Assembly: GCF_007833215.1 (NCBI RefSeq)
Contig: NZ_CP042239.1
Span: forward strand, 496,001 to 560,000
DNA: 64,000 nucleotides
Source of the DNA: Sphingomonas suaedae
GTDB taxonomy: Bacteria > Pseudomonadota > Alphaproteobacteria > Sphingomonadales > Sphingomonadaceae
Direction of reading: 5' to 3'
Below, piece after piece: positions 18,499 through 27,204 of the stretch. Each line of letters opens with the position of its first letter. The first letter of the stretch is position 1. Under the pieces are notes generated by a model, which was not told the DNA's origin, did not search any database, and saw only the letters and a list, made by a program, of their open reading frames with translations. Both the position numbers and the translations under genes were made by a program.

Positions 18499-18522
18499 GG
18501 TCTTCTCCCGACCACGCCGCCG

Positions 18523-19986
18523 TCACCGCGCACGCGACTGCACCTGTACCGGTGCGCCATAGGCGGTCGTCGTGCCTGGCACGATGACAAGGAAGCGCGA
18601 ACCATCTCCCGATGCATCGCGCACCACCTGTCGGATCGGACCTACCGCATTGACGACCGACGAACCAGCCGGGTTGGTCGTGAAGCTGGCCAGCGGTTCG
18701 ATAGCACCGCTGCCACCGCGGTGCTTCGCCAGTGCCAGGACATAGGGCTTGCGCGGCTCCAGTCCTGCAACCGCGGCCTGCAGCACTTGCGTCAAGCCCT
18801 GGTCGAACAGCGACACGCTGGTCGACGGCGTACCCGATGCAGGGCCGACCGGGTCGAGCGTCAGATGCACCGCCTGCGCAGCAAGGCCGAGCGGTGCCAG
18901 CCCGGTCGTCGCGCTGCCAACAGGCACGGCATTGGGCACATAGACGATCGCCTGAGGCGCCTGGCCCACCGGGATTTCCGTAAGCACGCGGTGCTTCGCC
19001 GTGTCGATCACGGCAACCCGGTCCGCATTCTCGATGCCGACATAGATGCGGCTGCCATCGCCCGAAGGCCAGAGGCCATGGGGCAGCTTGCCGACCGGGA
19101 TCGTCGCGACCTGCGCGAAACTGTCGGTCCGGAACACCTTGATGGCGTTGAGCCCACCCACGGTGACATATGCGAACTGCCCGGCCGAGGTCCGCGCGAA
19201 ATTGACATGGTTGGTCAGCGGGCCGGTGTCGATCGTGCGGATCACGTCAAAGGGCGGGCGCGCGTCGAAGACCATGACGCGTCCGATGTCTTTCAGCGTC
19301 AGCCACACCTGCTTTCCATCCGGACTCGCCGCGATATTGGGGCAGAAGGGCGAATCCTGTTTGATCCGACCGACGATCTGATGATCGGCCAACCGGATCG
19401 CGACCGTCTCGGCGGTGAAGGACGAGCAGACATAGCCATATTGGCCGTCCGGAGAGAAAATCTGCATTCCCGGGCCCGCGGGCACGCGAATGCGCTTCGT
19501 TTCCATGAAGGTCGTAGTGTCGAGAACCGCGATGTAATCTTCGCCCCGGATCGTTACCCAGAGCTCACGGCCATCCGGCGTGAAAAATGCCTCATGCGGC
19601 GACCGCCCAACATAGGTGGTGGCCTTCACCGCGTTGGTCGCGGTGTCGATGAAGGTCACCGAATTGGACCCGATCGACACGACCGCCAGCGTCTTGCCGT
19701 CCGGTGCAAAGCCCAGGCCGTGGACGAGCAGCTGGCCGCGATAGAGCGGGCTGAGACTGGCGGGCTGCGGATCGCCCAGCCGGATCACCCCGAGCAGCCG
19801 GTTCGTGGCGGGATCGATGACCGAAACCGTGTTGGAGAATTGCTCCGCGACGTACACGCGATCGCGCGCGCTGATCCGCGTATCCGCCGCAGTGGCGTGA
19901 GGGGCCGGTGCGCGGTCAGCCGCGTTTGCGCCGGGAGCAAGAGCGGCGCCCGCAACAAGCAGAAGCGCGAGGACAGGTCGGTTCAT
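18523..19986 (-). CDS. Secreted YncE-like beta-propeller protein
   Basis: The 487-residue protein has a clear signal peptide (cleavage near ANA). At least six propeller repeats of YVTN/YncE type follow, each with an IDTATNAV-like strand and a PHG or SPDG turn. The C-terminal 110 residues form a separate beta domain. Such proteins bind ligands or partners in the periplasm, and none of the repeats shows catalytic residues. It is separated by two bases from the DUF305 gene and precedes the sigma/anti-sigma pair, suggesting a stress-responsive periplasmic unit. Confidence 0.82.
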   Translation of the reverse strand: MNRPVLALLLVAGAALAPGANAADRAPAPHATAADTRISARDRVYVAEQFSNTVSVIDPATNRLLGVIRLGDPQPASLSPLYRGQLLVHGLGFAPDGKTLAVVSIGSNSVTFIDTATNAVKATTYVGRSPHEAFFTPDGRELWVTIRGEDYIAVLDTTTFMETKRIRVPAGPGMQIFSPDGQYGYVCSSFTAETVAIRLADHQIVGRIKQDSPFCPNIAASPDGKQVWLTLKDIGRVMVFDARPPFDVIRTIDTGPLTNHVNFARTSAGQFAYVTVGGLNAIKVFRTDSFAQVATIPVGKLPHGLWPSGDGSRIYVGIENADRVAVIDTAKHRVLTEIPVGQAPQAIVYVPNAVPVGSATTGLAPLGLAAQAVHLTLDPVGPASGTPSTSVSLFDQGLTQVLQAAVAGLEPRKPYVLALAKHRGGSGAIEPLASFTTNPAGSSVVNAVGPIRQVVRDASGDGSRFLVIVPGTTTAYGAPVQVQSRAR

Positions 19987-19988
19987 GA

Positions 19989-20420
19989 TCAGCGCTCCTG
20001 CCCGGCTGCGCCGGGCGCTGGCGATGCGGTTATTGCATGAAGTCCGACGGCCAGCCGCATCGCCCGAATCTCGTCCTCCTGCGTGACGATGATTTCCTGT
20101 GCGAGGCGCCTGACCGCATCGTTGCGGCTCGATCTCAGGACCGCGCGGGCCATGTCGATCGCGCCCCGATGGTGCGGGATCATCATCGTGACGAAGTCCT
20201 TGTCGATATCCCCGGTCGGGGTCACGTGCATGGCCTGCATCATCCGCGCCATCGCCGCCTCATTCTCTGCGAGAAAGATGGCGGCTTCCGGTGAAAATTC
20301 CGCGCTCGATGCGTCCGCCGTGCCGTGCGGATGCTGGCCATGCTGCGCCGGGGCGGGCGCGGCTGCCATCAGCGCGCCGCAGACTGCAATGAGGGCGCAC
20401 ACACGTGTTCCAAATTTCAT
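19989..20420 (-). CDS. Secreted DUF305 protein
   Basis: ATG 20420 is chosen because GGAG lies about 10 bases upstream and a signal peptide (cleavage near APAQ) follows directly. The frame is open further upstream, but that part looks non-coding. The 143-residue protein has an N-terminal HGQHPHG segment and the DUF305 signature MMIPHHRGAIDMA, then a helix with QEDEIRAM. DUF305 four-helix proteins often bind metals such as copper in the periplasm. First gene of the operon that ends with the ECF sigma pair. Confidence 0.85.
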   Translation of the reverse strand: MKFGTRVCALIAVCGALMAAAPAPAQHGQHPHGTADASSAEFSPEAAIFLAENEAAMARMMQAMHVTPTGDIDKDFVTMMIPHHRGAIDMARAVLRSSRNDAVRRLAQEIIVTQEDEIRAMRLAVGLHAITASPAPGAAGQER

Positions 20421-20455
20421 GTCGTCGTCACTCCGCGTTCCGTCATGCTGGAGTG

Positions 20456-20483
20456 GACAGCCGGGAAAGCGGATTATTCCCGC
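20456..20483 (-). promoter_or_regulatory. Putative ECF promoter for the DUF305-sigma operon
   Basis: On the minus strand GCGGGAATAA (20483-20474) is followed after 15 bases by GTC (20458-20456), 36 bases before the DUF305 start. The same element with the same spacing occurs on the plus strand at 20534-20561. A G-rich -35 followed by a GTC-containing -10 is the usual form of ECF promoters, so autoregulation by the operon's sigma factor is likely. Confidence 0.6.
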
Positions 20484-20533
20484 GGCCGTGGTTTTTCTTT
20501 CGATCGGCGCTCCCACGAAAATAAATCGGGGTC

Positions 20534-20561
20534 GCGGGAATAAATGCGCGGCTCCCTTGTC
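20534..20561 (+). promoter_or_regulatory. Putative ECF promoter for the hydrolase/GMC unit
   Basis: GCGGGAATAA (20534-20543), 15 bases, then GTC (20559-20561), 33 bases before the hydrolase ATG. It is identical in its defined bases and spacing to the minus-strand element at 20456-20483. This places the hydrolase and probably the GMC gene under the same sigma factor. Confidence 0.6.
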
Positions 20562-20594
20562 TCTCGTGGGTCTCAACTATGAGGGATTGTTCCG

Positions 20595-21383
20595 ATGCAT
20601 ACCAAAGCAATCATCGCGGCCATGCTTGCGCTGTCGATGTCTGCGGCCGCGCAGTCGCGCGAGCCGGTCGCCCCGGGCGAGGACCATCTGCAGCCGCGCA
20701 ACGTCGTGCTCGTGCATGGGGCCTTTGCCGATGGATCGGGCTGGCGCCGCGTCTATGACGACCTGACCGCGCGCGGCTACCGGGTAACCATCGTCCAGAA
20801 CCCGCTCACCTCGCTCGCCGACGACGTCGCTGCGACCAGAAGGGCGCTCGATCGGCAGGACGGCCCGGTGGTGCTGGTCGGCCATAGCTGGGGCGGAACG
20901 GTGATCACCGAAGCGGGGGTGCACCCGAAAGTCCGGGCGCTTGTCTATGTTTCCGCCCTGTCGCCCGATGTCGGGCAAACGACGGCGCAGCTCTATGACG
21001 GTTACAAGACCCCGCCCGAATTCGTGATCGACACACATGCGGACGGATTCGGATTTATCAGGCGCGAGAATTTCCGCGCCGGCTTCGCCGCCGACGCGAC
21101 ACCGGCCGACGTCGCGTTTCTGCGGGATTCGCAGGTTCCCATCAACATGGCGGCATTTTCCACCGTGCTGAAGCATGCGGCCTGGCGCTCAAAACCGAGC
21201 TGGGCGGTGATCGCCACGGACGATCGCGCGTTCGACCAGCGGATGCTGCGCGACATGGCCGCCCGCATCGGTGCCAGGGTGACCGAAGTGGCCGCAAGCC
21301 ATGCCGTTTTCATGACCCAGCCCAAGGTCGTTGCCGAGGTGATCGACGAGGCCGCCCATGAGGTCTCGGCCGCAGCCCGCTAG
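20595..21383 (+). CDS. Secreted alpha/beta hydrolase
   Basis: The 262-residue protein has a signal peptide (cleavage near AAA|QSR). The alpha/beta-hydrolase fold shows VLVHGAFADGSGW (oxyanion loop), nucleophile elbow GHSWGG and a late catalytic His in ASHAVF. It resembles esterases of the salicylate-esterase/EstC type often exported in sphingomonads. GAGGG lies 10 bases before the ATG. The gene is divergent from the ECF sigma operon and shares its promoter element. The substrate is unknown. Confidence 0.87.
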   Translation: MHTKAIIAAMLALSMSAAAQSREPVAPGEDHLQPRNVVLVHGAFADGSGWRRVYDDLTARGYRVTIVQNPLTSLADDVAATRRALDRQDGPVVLVGHSWGGTVITEAGVHPKVRALVYVSALSPDVGQTTAQLYDGYKTPPEFVIDTHADGFGFIRRENFRAGFAADATPADVAFLRDSQVPINMAAFSTVLKHAAWRSKPSWAVIATDDRAFDQRMLRDMAARIGARVTEVAASHAVFMTQPKVVAEVIDEAAHEVSAAAR

Positions 21384-21487
21384 TCCCTCTCTCCCCTAAC
21401 CAACATCCGGATGTCCAATGGGCGTGGGCGGGCTTGGCTGCCTGCCGCGCGCAACGGCGGAGCCTTGTCCGGTCGCAGGAGATCATC

Positions 21488-23104
21488 ATGACCCATCACA
21501 CCGACACACACGCCATTTCCGATTTCGAGCGCCGCGCCCGCGAAAACCAGCAACGGCTCAATGCCGCGCTGAAGCCGGTTTATGATTTCATCGTCTGCGG
21601 CGGCGGATCGTCAGGCTCGGTCATTGCCCGGCGCCTTGCCGAAAATGCCGATTGCCAGGTGCTGCTGATCGAAGCCGGTGGCGATGACGAGGCCGAAAGC
21701 GTGCTCGATCCGTCGCTATGGCCGACCAATTTGGGCAGCGAACGCGACTGGGGCTTTCAGGCCCAGCCCAATCCGCATCTCGACGGCCGCGCGCTGCCAA
21801 TGTCGATGGGCAAGGGGCTTGGCGGCGGCTCAAGCGTCAACGTCATGGTCTGGGCGCATGGCCATCGCAGCGACTGGGATCATTATGCGGCCGAAACCGG
21901 TGACTCAGGCTGGGGCGCCGAGGCGGTCCAGGAGATCTATCGCCGGATCGAAAATTGGCAGGGCGCGCCCGACCCGGATCATCGCGGCAGCGGCGGCCCC
22001 GTCTGGGTGCAGCCCGCCGCCGATCCCAGCCCCATTGCCGGAGCATTGCTCGACGCGGCGCAGGAGCTCGGCATCCCGCGTTTCGACAGCCCCAATGGGT
22101 GGATGATGGCGGGCGACGGCGGTGCCGCGATTTCGGACATGCTGGTGCGCGACGGGCGCCGTCACTCGCTCTACCGCGCCTATCTGCGGCCCTTTGCGGA
22201 CCGCCCGAACCTGACCATCCTCACCAATACGCTCGTTCGGCGCATTCTCTTCAACGGTCGCCGCGCATCGGGTGTCGAGATCGAGCGGGCAGGCGAAATC
22301 CGGTCGATCGGGGTCGGTAGCGAGGTGATCGTCTCGACCGGCGCGATCAATACGCCAAAGCTGCTGATGCTGTCAGGTCTCGGCCCGCGCGCAGCGCTTG
22401 GGCGGCTTGGTATTCCTGTGGTTCAACACATTCCGGGCGTCGGCCAGAATTTGCAGGATCACGTCGCCTTTTGTTGCACCTGGGAATATCGCCAGCCACT
22501 CGCGCCGCGCAACAGCGGGAGCGAGGCCAAGCTCTACTGGAAATCCCGCCCCGAACTGACCGCGCCCGACCTGCTGCTCTGCCAGGTGGAATTCCCGGTG
22601 CCTAGCGAGCGCACCGGGGCGCTGGGCGTGCCCGAGCATGGCTGGACGATGTTCGGCGGCCTGGCCCATCCGCAGAGCCGGGGCGCGGTGCGGCTGGCGT
22701 CGAGCGATCCCCATGTGGCGCCGATCGTCGACGCCAATATGCTGTCCGATCCGGCCGATGTCGAAGCGGCGCGGGCCTGCGTCAAATTATGCCGCGAACT
22801 GGGCGCAGCAGCGTCCTTCGCGCCGTTCGTCACGCGCGAGGTGATCCCCGGCGCGGGCAATCCGACCGATGACCGATTTCTGCGCGATGCGGCGGTGACC
22901 TATTGGCACCAGAGCGGCACGGCACGCATGGGCCGCGACGACCTGGCGGTGGTCGATGCGTCGCTCAAGGTGCGGGGCGTGGAAGGTCTGCGGGTCGCCG
23001 ACGGATCGGTCTTCCCCACCGTCCCGACCGGCAACATCCAGGCACCCTGTGCCATTGTCGGCGAACGCGCCGCGCAGATCATCCGCGATACCCATTGCCT
23101 CTGA
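21488..23104 (+). CDS. GMC-family FAD-dependent oxidoreductase (choline dehydrogenase-like)
   Basis: ATG 21488 follows GGAG and gives 538 residues. The FAD-binding motif CGGGSSGSVIARRLAE lies at about residues 36-51. The GMC signature GKGLGGGSSVNVMVWAHG is near 100-117, and the catalytic His lies in YWHQSGTARMG near the C-terminus. Members oxidise alcohols with FAD. There is no signal peptide, so it is cytoplasmic, unlike the hydrolase before it. It follows that gene by about 100 bases and may be co-transcribed. The alcohol substrate cannot be told from the sequence. Confidence 0.9.
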   Translation: MTHHTDTHAISDFERRARENQQRLNAALKPVYDFIVCGGGSSGSVIARRLAENADCQVLLIEAGGDDEAESVLDPSLWPTNLGSERDWGFQAQPNPHLDGRALPMSMGKGLGGGSSVNVMVWAHGHRSDWDHYAAETGDSGWGAEAVQEIYRRIENWQGAPDPDHRGSGGPVWVQPAADPSPIAGALLDAAQELGIPRFDSPNGWMMAGDGGAAISDMLVRDGRRHSLYRAYLRPFADRPNLTILTNTLVRRILFNGRRASGVEIERAGEIRSIGVGSEVIVSTGAINTPKLLMLSGLGPRAALGRLGIPVVQHIPGVGQNLQDHVAFCCTWEYRQPLAPRNSGSEAKLYWKSRPELTAPDLLLCQVEFPVPSERTGALGVPEHGWTMFGGLAHPQSRGAVRLASSDPHVAPIVDANMLSDPADVEAARACVKLCRELGAAASFAPFVTREVIPGAGNPTDDRFLRDAAVTYWHQSGTARMGRDDLAVVDASLKVRGVEGLRVADGSVFPTVPTGNIQAPCAIVGERAAQIIRDTHCL

Positions 23105-23143
23105 CCGCGTTCATGGCGCGTGGCCAAACCGGGTTGGAACCGA

Positions 23144-23626
23144 TCAGTCCACGGCTCCACCCGGGGCGGCGCGGTCGCTTCGGAGCGCCGCGCCGAGGGC
23201 CGCCAGCTTGTGGTTCAGCGCCTGCAATTCCTCGGGAGGCATTCCCGTTGCTTCGAGCATCGCGGCGGGAATGCAGCCGAGTGCGTCATCGATCAGGCTG
23301 CGACCCGCATCGGTCAGCGCAAGCCGGACGACCCGCTCATCCTGTTTGTCGCGCGTTCGCGTCACCAGCCCGGCGGCCTCCAGACGCTTGATGAGGGGGG
23401 TGAGGGTGTTCGACTCGAGATGGAGCTTGCCACCAAGCGCGCTCACCGTCTGGCCGTCCCCTCCGCGCAACGCCACCAGTGCGAGATATTGCGGGTAGGT
23501 GATGCCGAATCGGTCGAGCAGCGGCTTGTACACACGGTTGAATGCCAGCCCGGTCGCATAGACCGAGAAGCACAGAAACTGGTCGAGCGGTTCGCTTTGG
23601 AGGGGGGCGGGGGATGTATCAGTCAT
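23144..23626 (-). CDS. ohrR: OhrR organic-hydroperoxide sensor, MarR family
   Basis: The 160-residue MarR protein has the OhrR hallmark LDQFLCFSVYATGLAFNRVY with the reactive N-terminal Cys (residue 19). ITYPQYLALVAL and a winged helix (HLESNTLTPLIKRLE, DERVVRLALT) follow. OhrR represses ohr until the Cys is oxidised by organic hydroperoxide. It is divergent from the esterase-ohr unit, and two AT-rich dyads lie in the shared 114-base promoter region. Confidence 0.9.
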   Translation of the reverse strand: MTDTSPAPLQSEPLDQFLCFSVYATGLAFNRVYKPLLDRFGITYPQYLALVALRGGDGQTVSALGGKLHLESNTLTPLIKRLEAAGLVTRTRDKQDERVVRLALTDAGRSLIDDALGCIPAAMLEATGMPPEELQALNHKLAALGAALRSDRAAPGGAVD

Positions 23627-23637
23627 CCCCCGAATAT

Positions 23638-23653
23638 AAATCGCACGCGATTT
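23638..23653. promoter_or_regulatory. Probable OhrR operator 1
   Basis: AAATCG-CACG-CGATTT is a perfect 16-base dyad directly upstream of ohrR, in position to block its own promoter. The core ATCGCACRCGAT recurs in operator 2. Confidence 0.7.
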
Positions 23654-23664
23654 AATCGCAAGGG

Positions 23665-23692
23665 TTGACAGCGCGACTCGCTCAGCTATTTA
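23665..23692 (+). promoter_or_regulatory. Sigma-70-like promoter of the esterase-ohr operon
   Basis: TTGACA at 23665-23670 and TATTTA at 23687-23692 are separated by 16 bases. Operator 2 begins two bases downstream, so repressor binding would cover the transcription start. Confidence 0.6.
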
Positions 23693-23693
23693 C

Positions 23694-23713
23694 ATCGCAC
23701 ACGATCTAATCGT
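23694..23713. promoter_or_regulatory. Probable OhrR operator 2
   Basis: ATCG-CACA-CGAT (23694-23705) shares its core with operator 1, and the overlapping dyad ACGAT-CTA-ATCGT extends it to 23713. It lies just downstream of the -10 of the esterase-ohr promoter. Confidence 0.65.
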
Positions 23714-23740
23714 GAACGACTAACCGAAGGGATATTGATC

Positions 23741-24757
23741 ATGCACACCATGCCCCGCCTCGCTGCTCTCGCTTCCACCGCATTGCTGGCCCTGTCGGCT
23801 GCCCCCGCTGCGGCGCAGACGCTCGAACCGTCCGCCAAGGCGTTTGCCGATGCCGCCGCCGCTGGAAAGCCGATCTACGACCTGCCCTATGCCGACGCCC
23901 GCGCCGTTCTCGCGAGCGTACAGGCCGACAAGGTCGCCGCCTCCGCCGCGACCAACACGCAGGATCTGGTCTGGAAGATCGGCCCCACCGGACAGGTTCG
24001 CGTGCGTATCGTACGCCCGGCCGATGCCAAGGGCGCGCTCCCCGCAGTCCTCTATTATCATGGCGGCGGCTGGGTGATGGGCGATCGCAATACGCACGAC
24101 CATCTGATCCGCGAACTGGCGGTGCAGGCGGGCGCTGCGGTGGTCTTCGTCGAATATGATAATGCGCCGGAAGTCCGCTACCCGGTCAACAACGAGCAGG
24201 CTTATGCGGCGCTTGAGCATGTCGCTGCCAATGGGGCCGCGCTGGGCATCGACGGATCGCGGCTGGCGGTGGCAGGCGACAGCGCCGGTGGCAACATGGC
24301 GATTGCGGTCACGATGATGGCCAAGGATCGCGCGGGGCCGAAGATCGGGCATCAGTTGCTCTTCTACCCGGTGACCGATGACGTGTCGGACAACGCATCG
24401 TACCGCGCCTTCGGTAACGGCCCATTCCTGACCCGCCGGGCGATGGACTATTTCCTGGCGGCCAACTACCCGGCCGAGCGTCGCAAGGATGTGCTCGCCT
24501 TCCCGTTGCGCGCTTCGCTCGACCAGCTGACCGACCTGCCCGAGGCGACCATCATCGTCGCCGAGAACGACCTGCTGCGCGATGAGGGTGAGGCCTATGG
24601 CCGCCGCCTGATCGAAGCCGGCGTGCCGGTCGCCGTCGCCCGCTACAACGGGACCATCCATGACTTCGTGATGCTCAATGCGCTGGCCGACAGCGCGCCC
24701 GCCCGTGCCGCGATCGCCCAGGGCGCCGCGCGCCTGCGCAGCAGCTTTGCCCGCTGA
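23741..24757 (+). CDS. Secreted alpha/beta hydrolase, hormone-sensitive-lipase family
   Basis: ATG 23741 is preceded by GAAGG at good distance; a TTG six bases upstream is less likely. The 338-residue protein has a signal peptide (cleavage near AAAQ). HSL-family motifs follow: HGGGWVMGD (oxyanion hole), GDSAGGN (nucleophile Ser), ENDLLRDEG (Asp) and TIHDF (His). It is expected to be an exported esterase. Location between the OhrR operators and ohr puts it under peroxide control. Detoxification of lipid peroxide esters is a guess. Confidence 0.9.
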   Translation: MHTMPRLAALASTALLALSAAPAAAQTLEPSAKAFADAAAAGKPIYDLPYADARAVLASVQADKVAASAATNTQDLVWKIGPTGQVRVRIVRPADAKGALPAVLYYHGGGWVMGDRNTHDHLIRELAVQAGAAVVFVEYDNAPEVRYPVNNEQAYAALEHVAANGAALGIDGSRLAVAGDSAGGNMAIAVTMMAKDRAGPKIGHQLLFYPVTDDVSDNASYRAFGNGPFLTRRAMDYFLAANYPAERRKDVLAFPLRASLDQLTDLPEATIIVAENDLLRDEGEAYGRRLIEAGVPVAVARYNGTIHDFVMLNALADSAPARAAIAQGAARLRSSFAR

Positions 24758-24783
24758 ACTCCATTCGAAAAAGGAACACCGAC

Positions 24784-25215
24784 ATGAACAAGATCCTCTA
24801 TTCGACCCGCGCCACCGCAACCGGCGGTCGCGACGGCAAGGCGCGTACCGACGACGGCACGTTTGAGGTGACGCTCGCCGCGCCGAAGGAACTGGGCGGC
24901 AACGGCCAGGGCAACAACCCGGAACAGCTGTTCGCCGCGGGCTATGCCGCCTGCTTCCTCAGCGCGCTCAAGTTTGTCAGCACGCAGGGCAAGCACGCTC
25001 GCCTGCCGACCGACGCCCGCGTCAGCGCGACGGTCGGCATCGGGCCGCGCGCGGACAAGGGCTTCGGCCTCGCCGTGACGCTGGACGTCTCGCTTCCCGG
25101 CCTCGACGCGAGCGAGGCCGAGGCGTTGGTGGCGGAAGCCGACTCGATGTGCCCCTATTCGCACGCGGTGCGCGGCAACATCGATGTTGCCCTCAACATC
25201 GCCTCCAACGACTGA
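24784..25215 (+). CDS. ohr: Organic hydroperoxide resistance protein Ohr
   Basis: The 143-residue OsmC/Ohr protein matches the family in length and in both redox Cys: one in GYAACFLSAL (about residue 59) and one in DSMCPYSHAVR (about 123), plus the conserved Arg near the N-terminus. It reduces organic and lipid hydroperoxides with a dithiol mechanism in the cytosol. An AAGGA site lies upstream. Second gene after the OhrR-controlled promoter; a strong hairpin follows. Confidence 0.95.
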   Translation: MNKILYSTRATATGGRDGKARTDDGTFEVTLAAPKELGGNGQGNNPEQLFAAGYAACFLSALKFVSTQGKHARLPTDARVSATVGIGPRADKGFGLAVTLDVSLPGLDASEAEALVAEADSMCPYSHAVRGNIDVALNIASND

Positions 25216-25228
25216 TCCCCCGCGCGCC

Positions 25229-25254
25229 TGGCCCGGGCATATGTGTCCGGGCCA
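25229..25254 (+). terminator. Hairpin terminator after ohr
   Basis: TGGCCCGGGCA-TATG-TGTCCGGGCCA gives an 11-bp stem with one G-T pair and a 4-base loop, 14 bases after the ohr stop. Only a short T-containing tail follows, so it may act in both directions between convergent genes. Confidence 0.6.
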
Positions 25255-25374
25255 TTGTCGTGCCATCTGGCAATCCGTCGCGGCGACCGGGCCAGTGAGA
25301 GGCGGCCATCGCCTCCGTGCCGAGCCGGATTGTCATGCTCAGGGACGGGCTCGCCCCGGTCTGACGCAGGCGGC

Positions 25375-26283
25375 TTAGCCGCGTCGGCACGCACGCGATC
25401 GTTCGCGTGCCAGATCGACAAACACCTTGAACGCGGCGGGCGGATTGCGGCGGCTGGGATAATAGAGACAGATGGGCGTAAGGGCGGGCGTCCATTCCTG
25501 CAACAGTGGCACCATCCGCCCCGCCTCGATATCCGCCCGCACGTCCGATTCCATGAAGAAGCCGATGCCTACGCCTTCCAGCACCGCTATCCGCGCAACG
25601 CTCGCCTCGTCGAGGATGATCGGCCCATCGACCTCGAGATGGAGCGGCTGGCCCTCTGCTTCGAACTGCCAGCGATACATCGCGCCATTGGGCAGCCGGA
25701 CCCGGATGCAGGCATGGGCGAGCAGATCGGCGGGGACGCGCGGGCGCGATCGGTCTGCGAGATAGGCCGGCGCGGCGACGACGGCGTAGCGCCGGACCGG
25801 GCCGATCGGGATGGCGATCATGTCCGACGGAACGAGATCCTGGCTTCGCACCCCGAAATCGAACCCATCGGCCACGATGTCGGAGAGCGCGCCTTCAGTC
25901 ACTAGGTCTATGCGTACCTGGGGGAAGCGCTTCAGGAACTCGAGCACCAGCGGCACCATGATCTCGCGTGCCGCCGTCGCGAAGGTGTTAATGCGCAGCG
26001 TTCCCGTCGGCGTGTCCTGCTGTGACCGCACCGTATCGAGCGCGTGATGAATGTCGCGCAGAGCAGGCGTGACCTGCTCGACGAAGCGGCGCCCGGCCTC
26101 TGTCAGCGACACGCTGCGCGTCGTGCGGTTGAACAGGCGCACGCCCAACTGCCCCTCCAGCTTCGCGATCGCGTTGCTGAGTGCGGTGGTCGACATGCCG
26201 AGGTCGATCGCCGCCGCGCGGAACGTTCCCCGGCGGGCGATCGCAAGAACCGCGTCGAATTCGTGCAGACTATGTCCAGCCAT
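25375..26283 (-). CDS. LysR-family transcriptional regulator
   Basis: The 302-residue protein has an N-terminal LysR helix-turn-helix ([20 protein letters not shown], then [19 protein letters not shown]) and a C-terminal periplasmic-binding-like effector domain (about 90-295). It resembles the subgroup that regulates divergent SDR or oxidoreductase genes. It is divergent from the 26379-27980 operon, with an 8-base inverted repeat between them. The effector is unknown. Confidence 0.92.
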   Translation of the reverse strand: MAGHSLHEFDAVLAIARRGTFRAAAIDLGMSTTALSNAIAKLEGQLGVRLFNRTTRSVSLTEAGRRFVEQVTPALRDIHHALDTVRSQQDTPTGTLRINTFATAAREIMVPLVLEFLKRFPQVRIDLVTEGALSDIVADGFDFGVRSQDLVPSDMIAIPIGPVRRYAVVAAPAYLADRSRPRVPADLLAHACIRVRLPNGAMYRWQFEAEGQPLHLEVDGPIILDEASVARIAVLEGVGIGFFMESDVRADIEAGRMVPLLQEWTPALTPICLYYPSRRNPPAAFKVFVDLARERSRACRRG

Positions 26284-26289
26284 TGTTGC

Positions 26290-26328
26290 GATAATCGAAA
26301 TTCTACGTACCGCTTTATCCCGATTATC
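26290..26328. promoter_or_regulatory. Candidate LysR binding site
   Basis: GATAATCG (26290-26297) and its exact reverse complement CGATTATC (26321-26328) are separated by 23 bases in the 95-base space between the divergent LysR gene and its likely target operon. Confidence 0.55.
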
Positions 26329-26378
26329 CGAATGGCGGTAAAGGCCTATCTGCGTCGAACCGAAACGGAGTTCGAGCC

Positions 26379-26849
26379 ATGCAATATTATCAGGTCTTCA
26401 TCAGCGCCGAGCAGACGGCGCAGGCGCACCGCATCCTCGATGCGCTCATCGCAAAACAGCTGGTGTTCGGCGGTCCCGTCGTCGGCGGGCCTGCCAAGTT
26501 CCTGTGGAATTTCAAGGACAGCGACGTCCCCCCGGAAATGCGCGAGCACCGGCTGTTCACGCTGGAACAGGATTACAACTACATCATCAGCTATACCCGC
26601 GAAGACCTGAAGGACGAATTGGTCGAGGTCGCAGAGTCCGCCTCGCTGGAGGAGGTCTGCATGATCTCGTTCCTGCCGATGGAGCCGAACCGTTCGCTGC
26701 GCCTGCTGCTGGATGCATCGTTCGAAGGGCGCGGCCCTGTCGTTCAGCCCGAACCGGTCGATGCGGTCGCCGCGCTGACCTTCGTGCCCGCGGCGCAAAT
26801 TCCCTCCCGCACAAAAAGCTCGACCGGCGCGGTCGGCAGCCGGCGTTGA
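26379..26849 (+). CDS. CutA-like protein
   Basis: The 156-residue protein begins [22 protein letters not shown] and continues with a KFLWNFKDS segment, a [14 protein letters not shown] strand-helix and an [11 protein letters not shown] strand. This resembles the trimeric ferredoxin-like CutA fold (divalent cation tolerance), with a C-terminal tail of about 45 residues that CutA lacks. Sequence similarity to classical CutA is weak by eye, so function is uncertain. First gene of a three-gene operon opposite a LysR regulator. Confidence 0.5.
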   Translation: MQYYQVFISAEQTAQAHRILDALIAKQLVFGGPVVGGPAKFLWNFKDSDVPPEMREHRLFTLEQDYNYIISYTREDLKDELVEVAESASLEEVCMISFLPMEPNRSLRLLLDASFEGRGPVVQPEPVDAVAALTFVPAAQIPSRTKSSTGAVGSRR

Positions 26850-26874
26850 TCCAGAGACCCGAAAGGACCCGACC

Positions 26875-27204
26875 ATGACCATGAATTTGCCAACGGTGAT
26901 CGCGAACTATTTCGCCGCAGACAGGAAGGGCGAGGCCCAGGCCACGTCCGAATGCTTCACCACCGACGCCGTCGTGATCGACGAGGGCAACCGCTATGTC
27001 GGCCGCGATGCCATCCGGCAGTGGATGGCCAATGCGTCGACACAATACAGCTATACCGTCGAGCCGTTCGACGTCGCGCAGGACGATGGTCACATCGTCG
27101 TCACCAGCCACCTCGTCGGCAACTTTCCCGGCAGCCCTGTCGATCTGCGCTATCGCTTCGTGCTCGACGGCGACCAAATCACCCAGCTGGTGATCGTACC
27201 ATGA
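26875..27204 (+). CDS. SnoaL-like (NTF2-fold) protein
   Basis: This 109-residue protein has the cone-shaped NTF2/SnoaL pattern: helical [20 protein letters not shown], then [20 protein letters not shown], then strands ending [15 protein letters not shown]. Such proteins are often small isomerases, hydrolases or ligand binders. No catalytic residues can be assigned safely. It overlaps the SDR gene by ATGA, so the two are co-translated and may act on the same compound. Confidence 0.8.
   Translation: MTMNLPTVIANYFAADRKGEAQATSECFTTDAVVIDEGNRYVGRDAIRQWMANASTQYSYTVEPFDVAQDDGHIVVTSHLVGNFPGSPVDLRYRFVLDGDQITQLVIVP

Noticed and set aside
18196..20040. Plus-strand open frame of 614 codons
   Set aside because: It mirrors the sigma, propeller and DUF305 genes on the minus strand and has a low-complexity Arg/Asp/His-rich translation.
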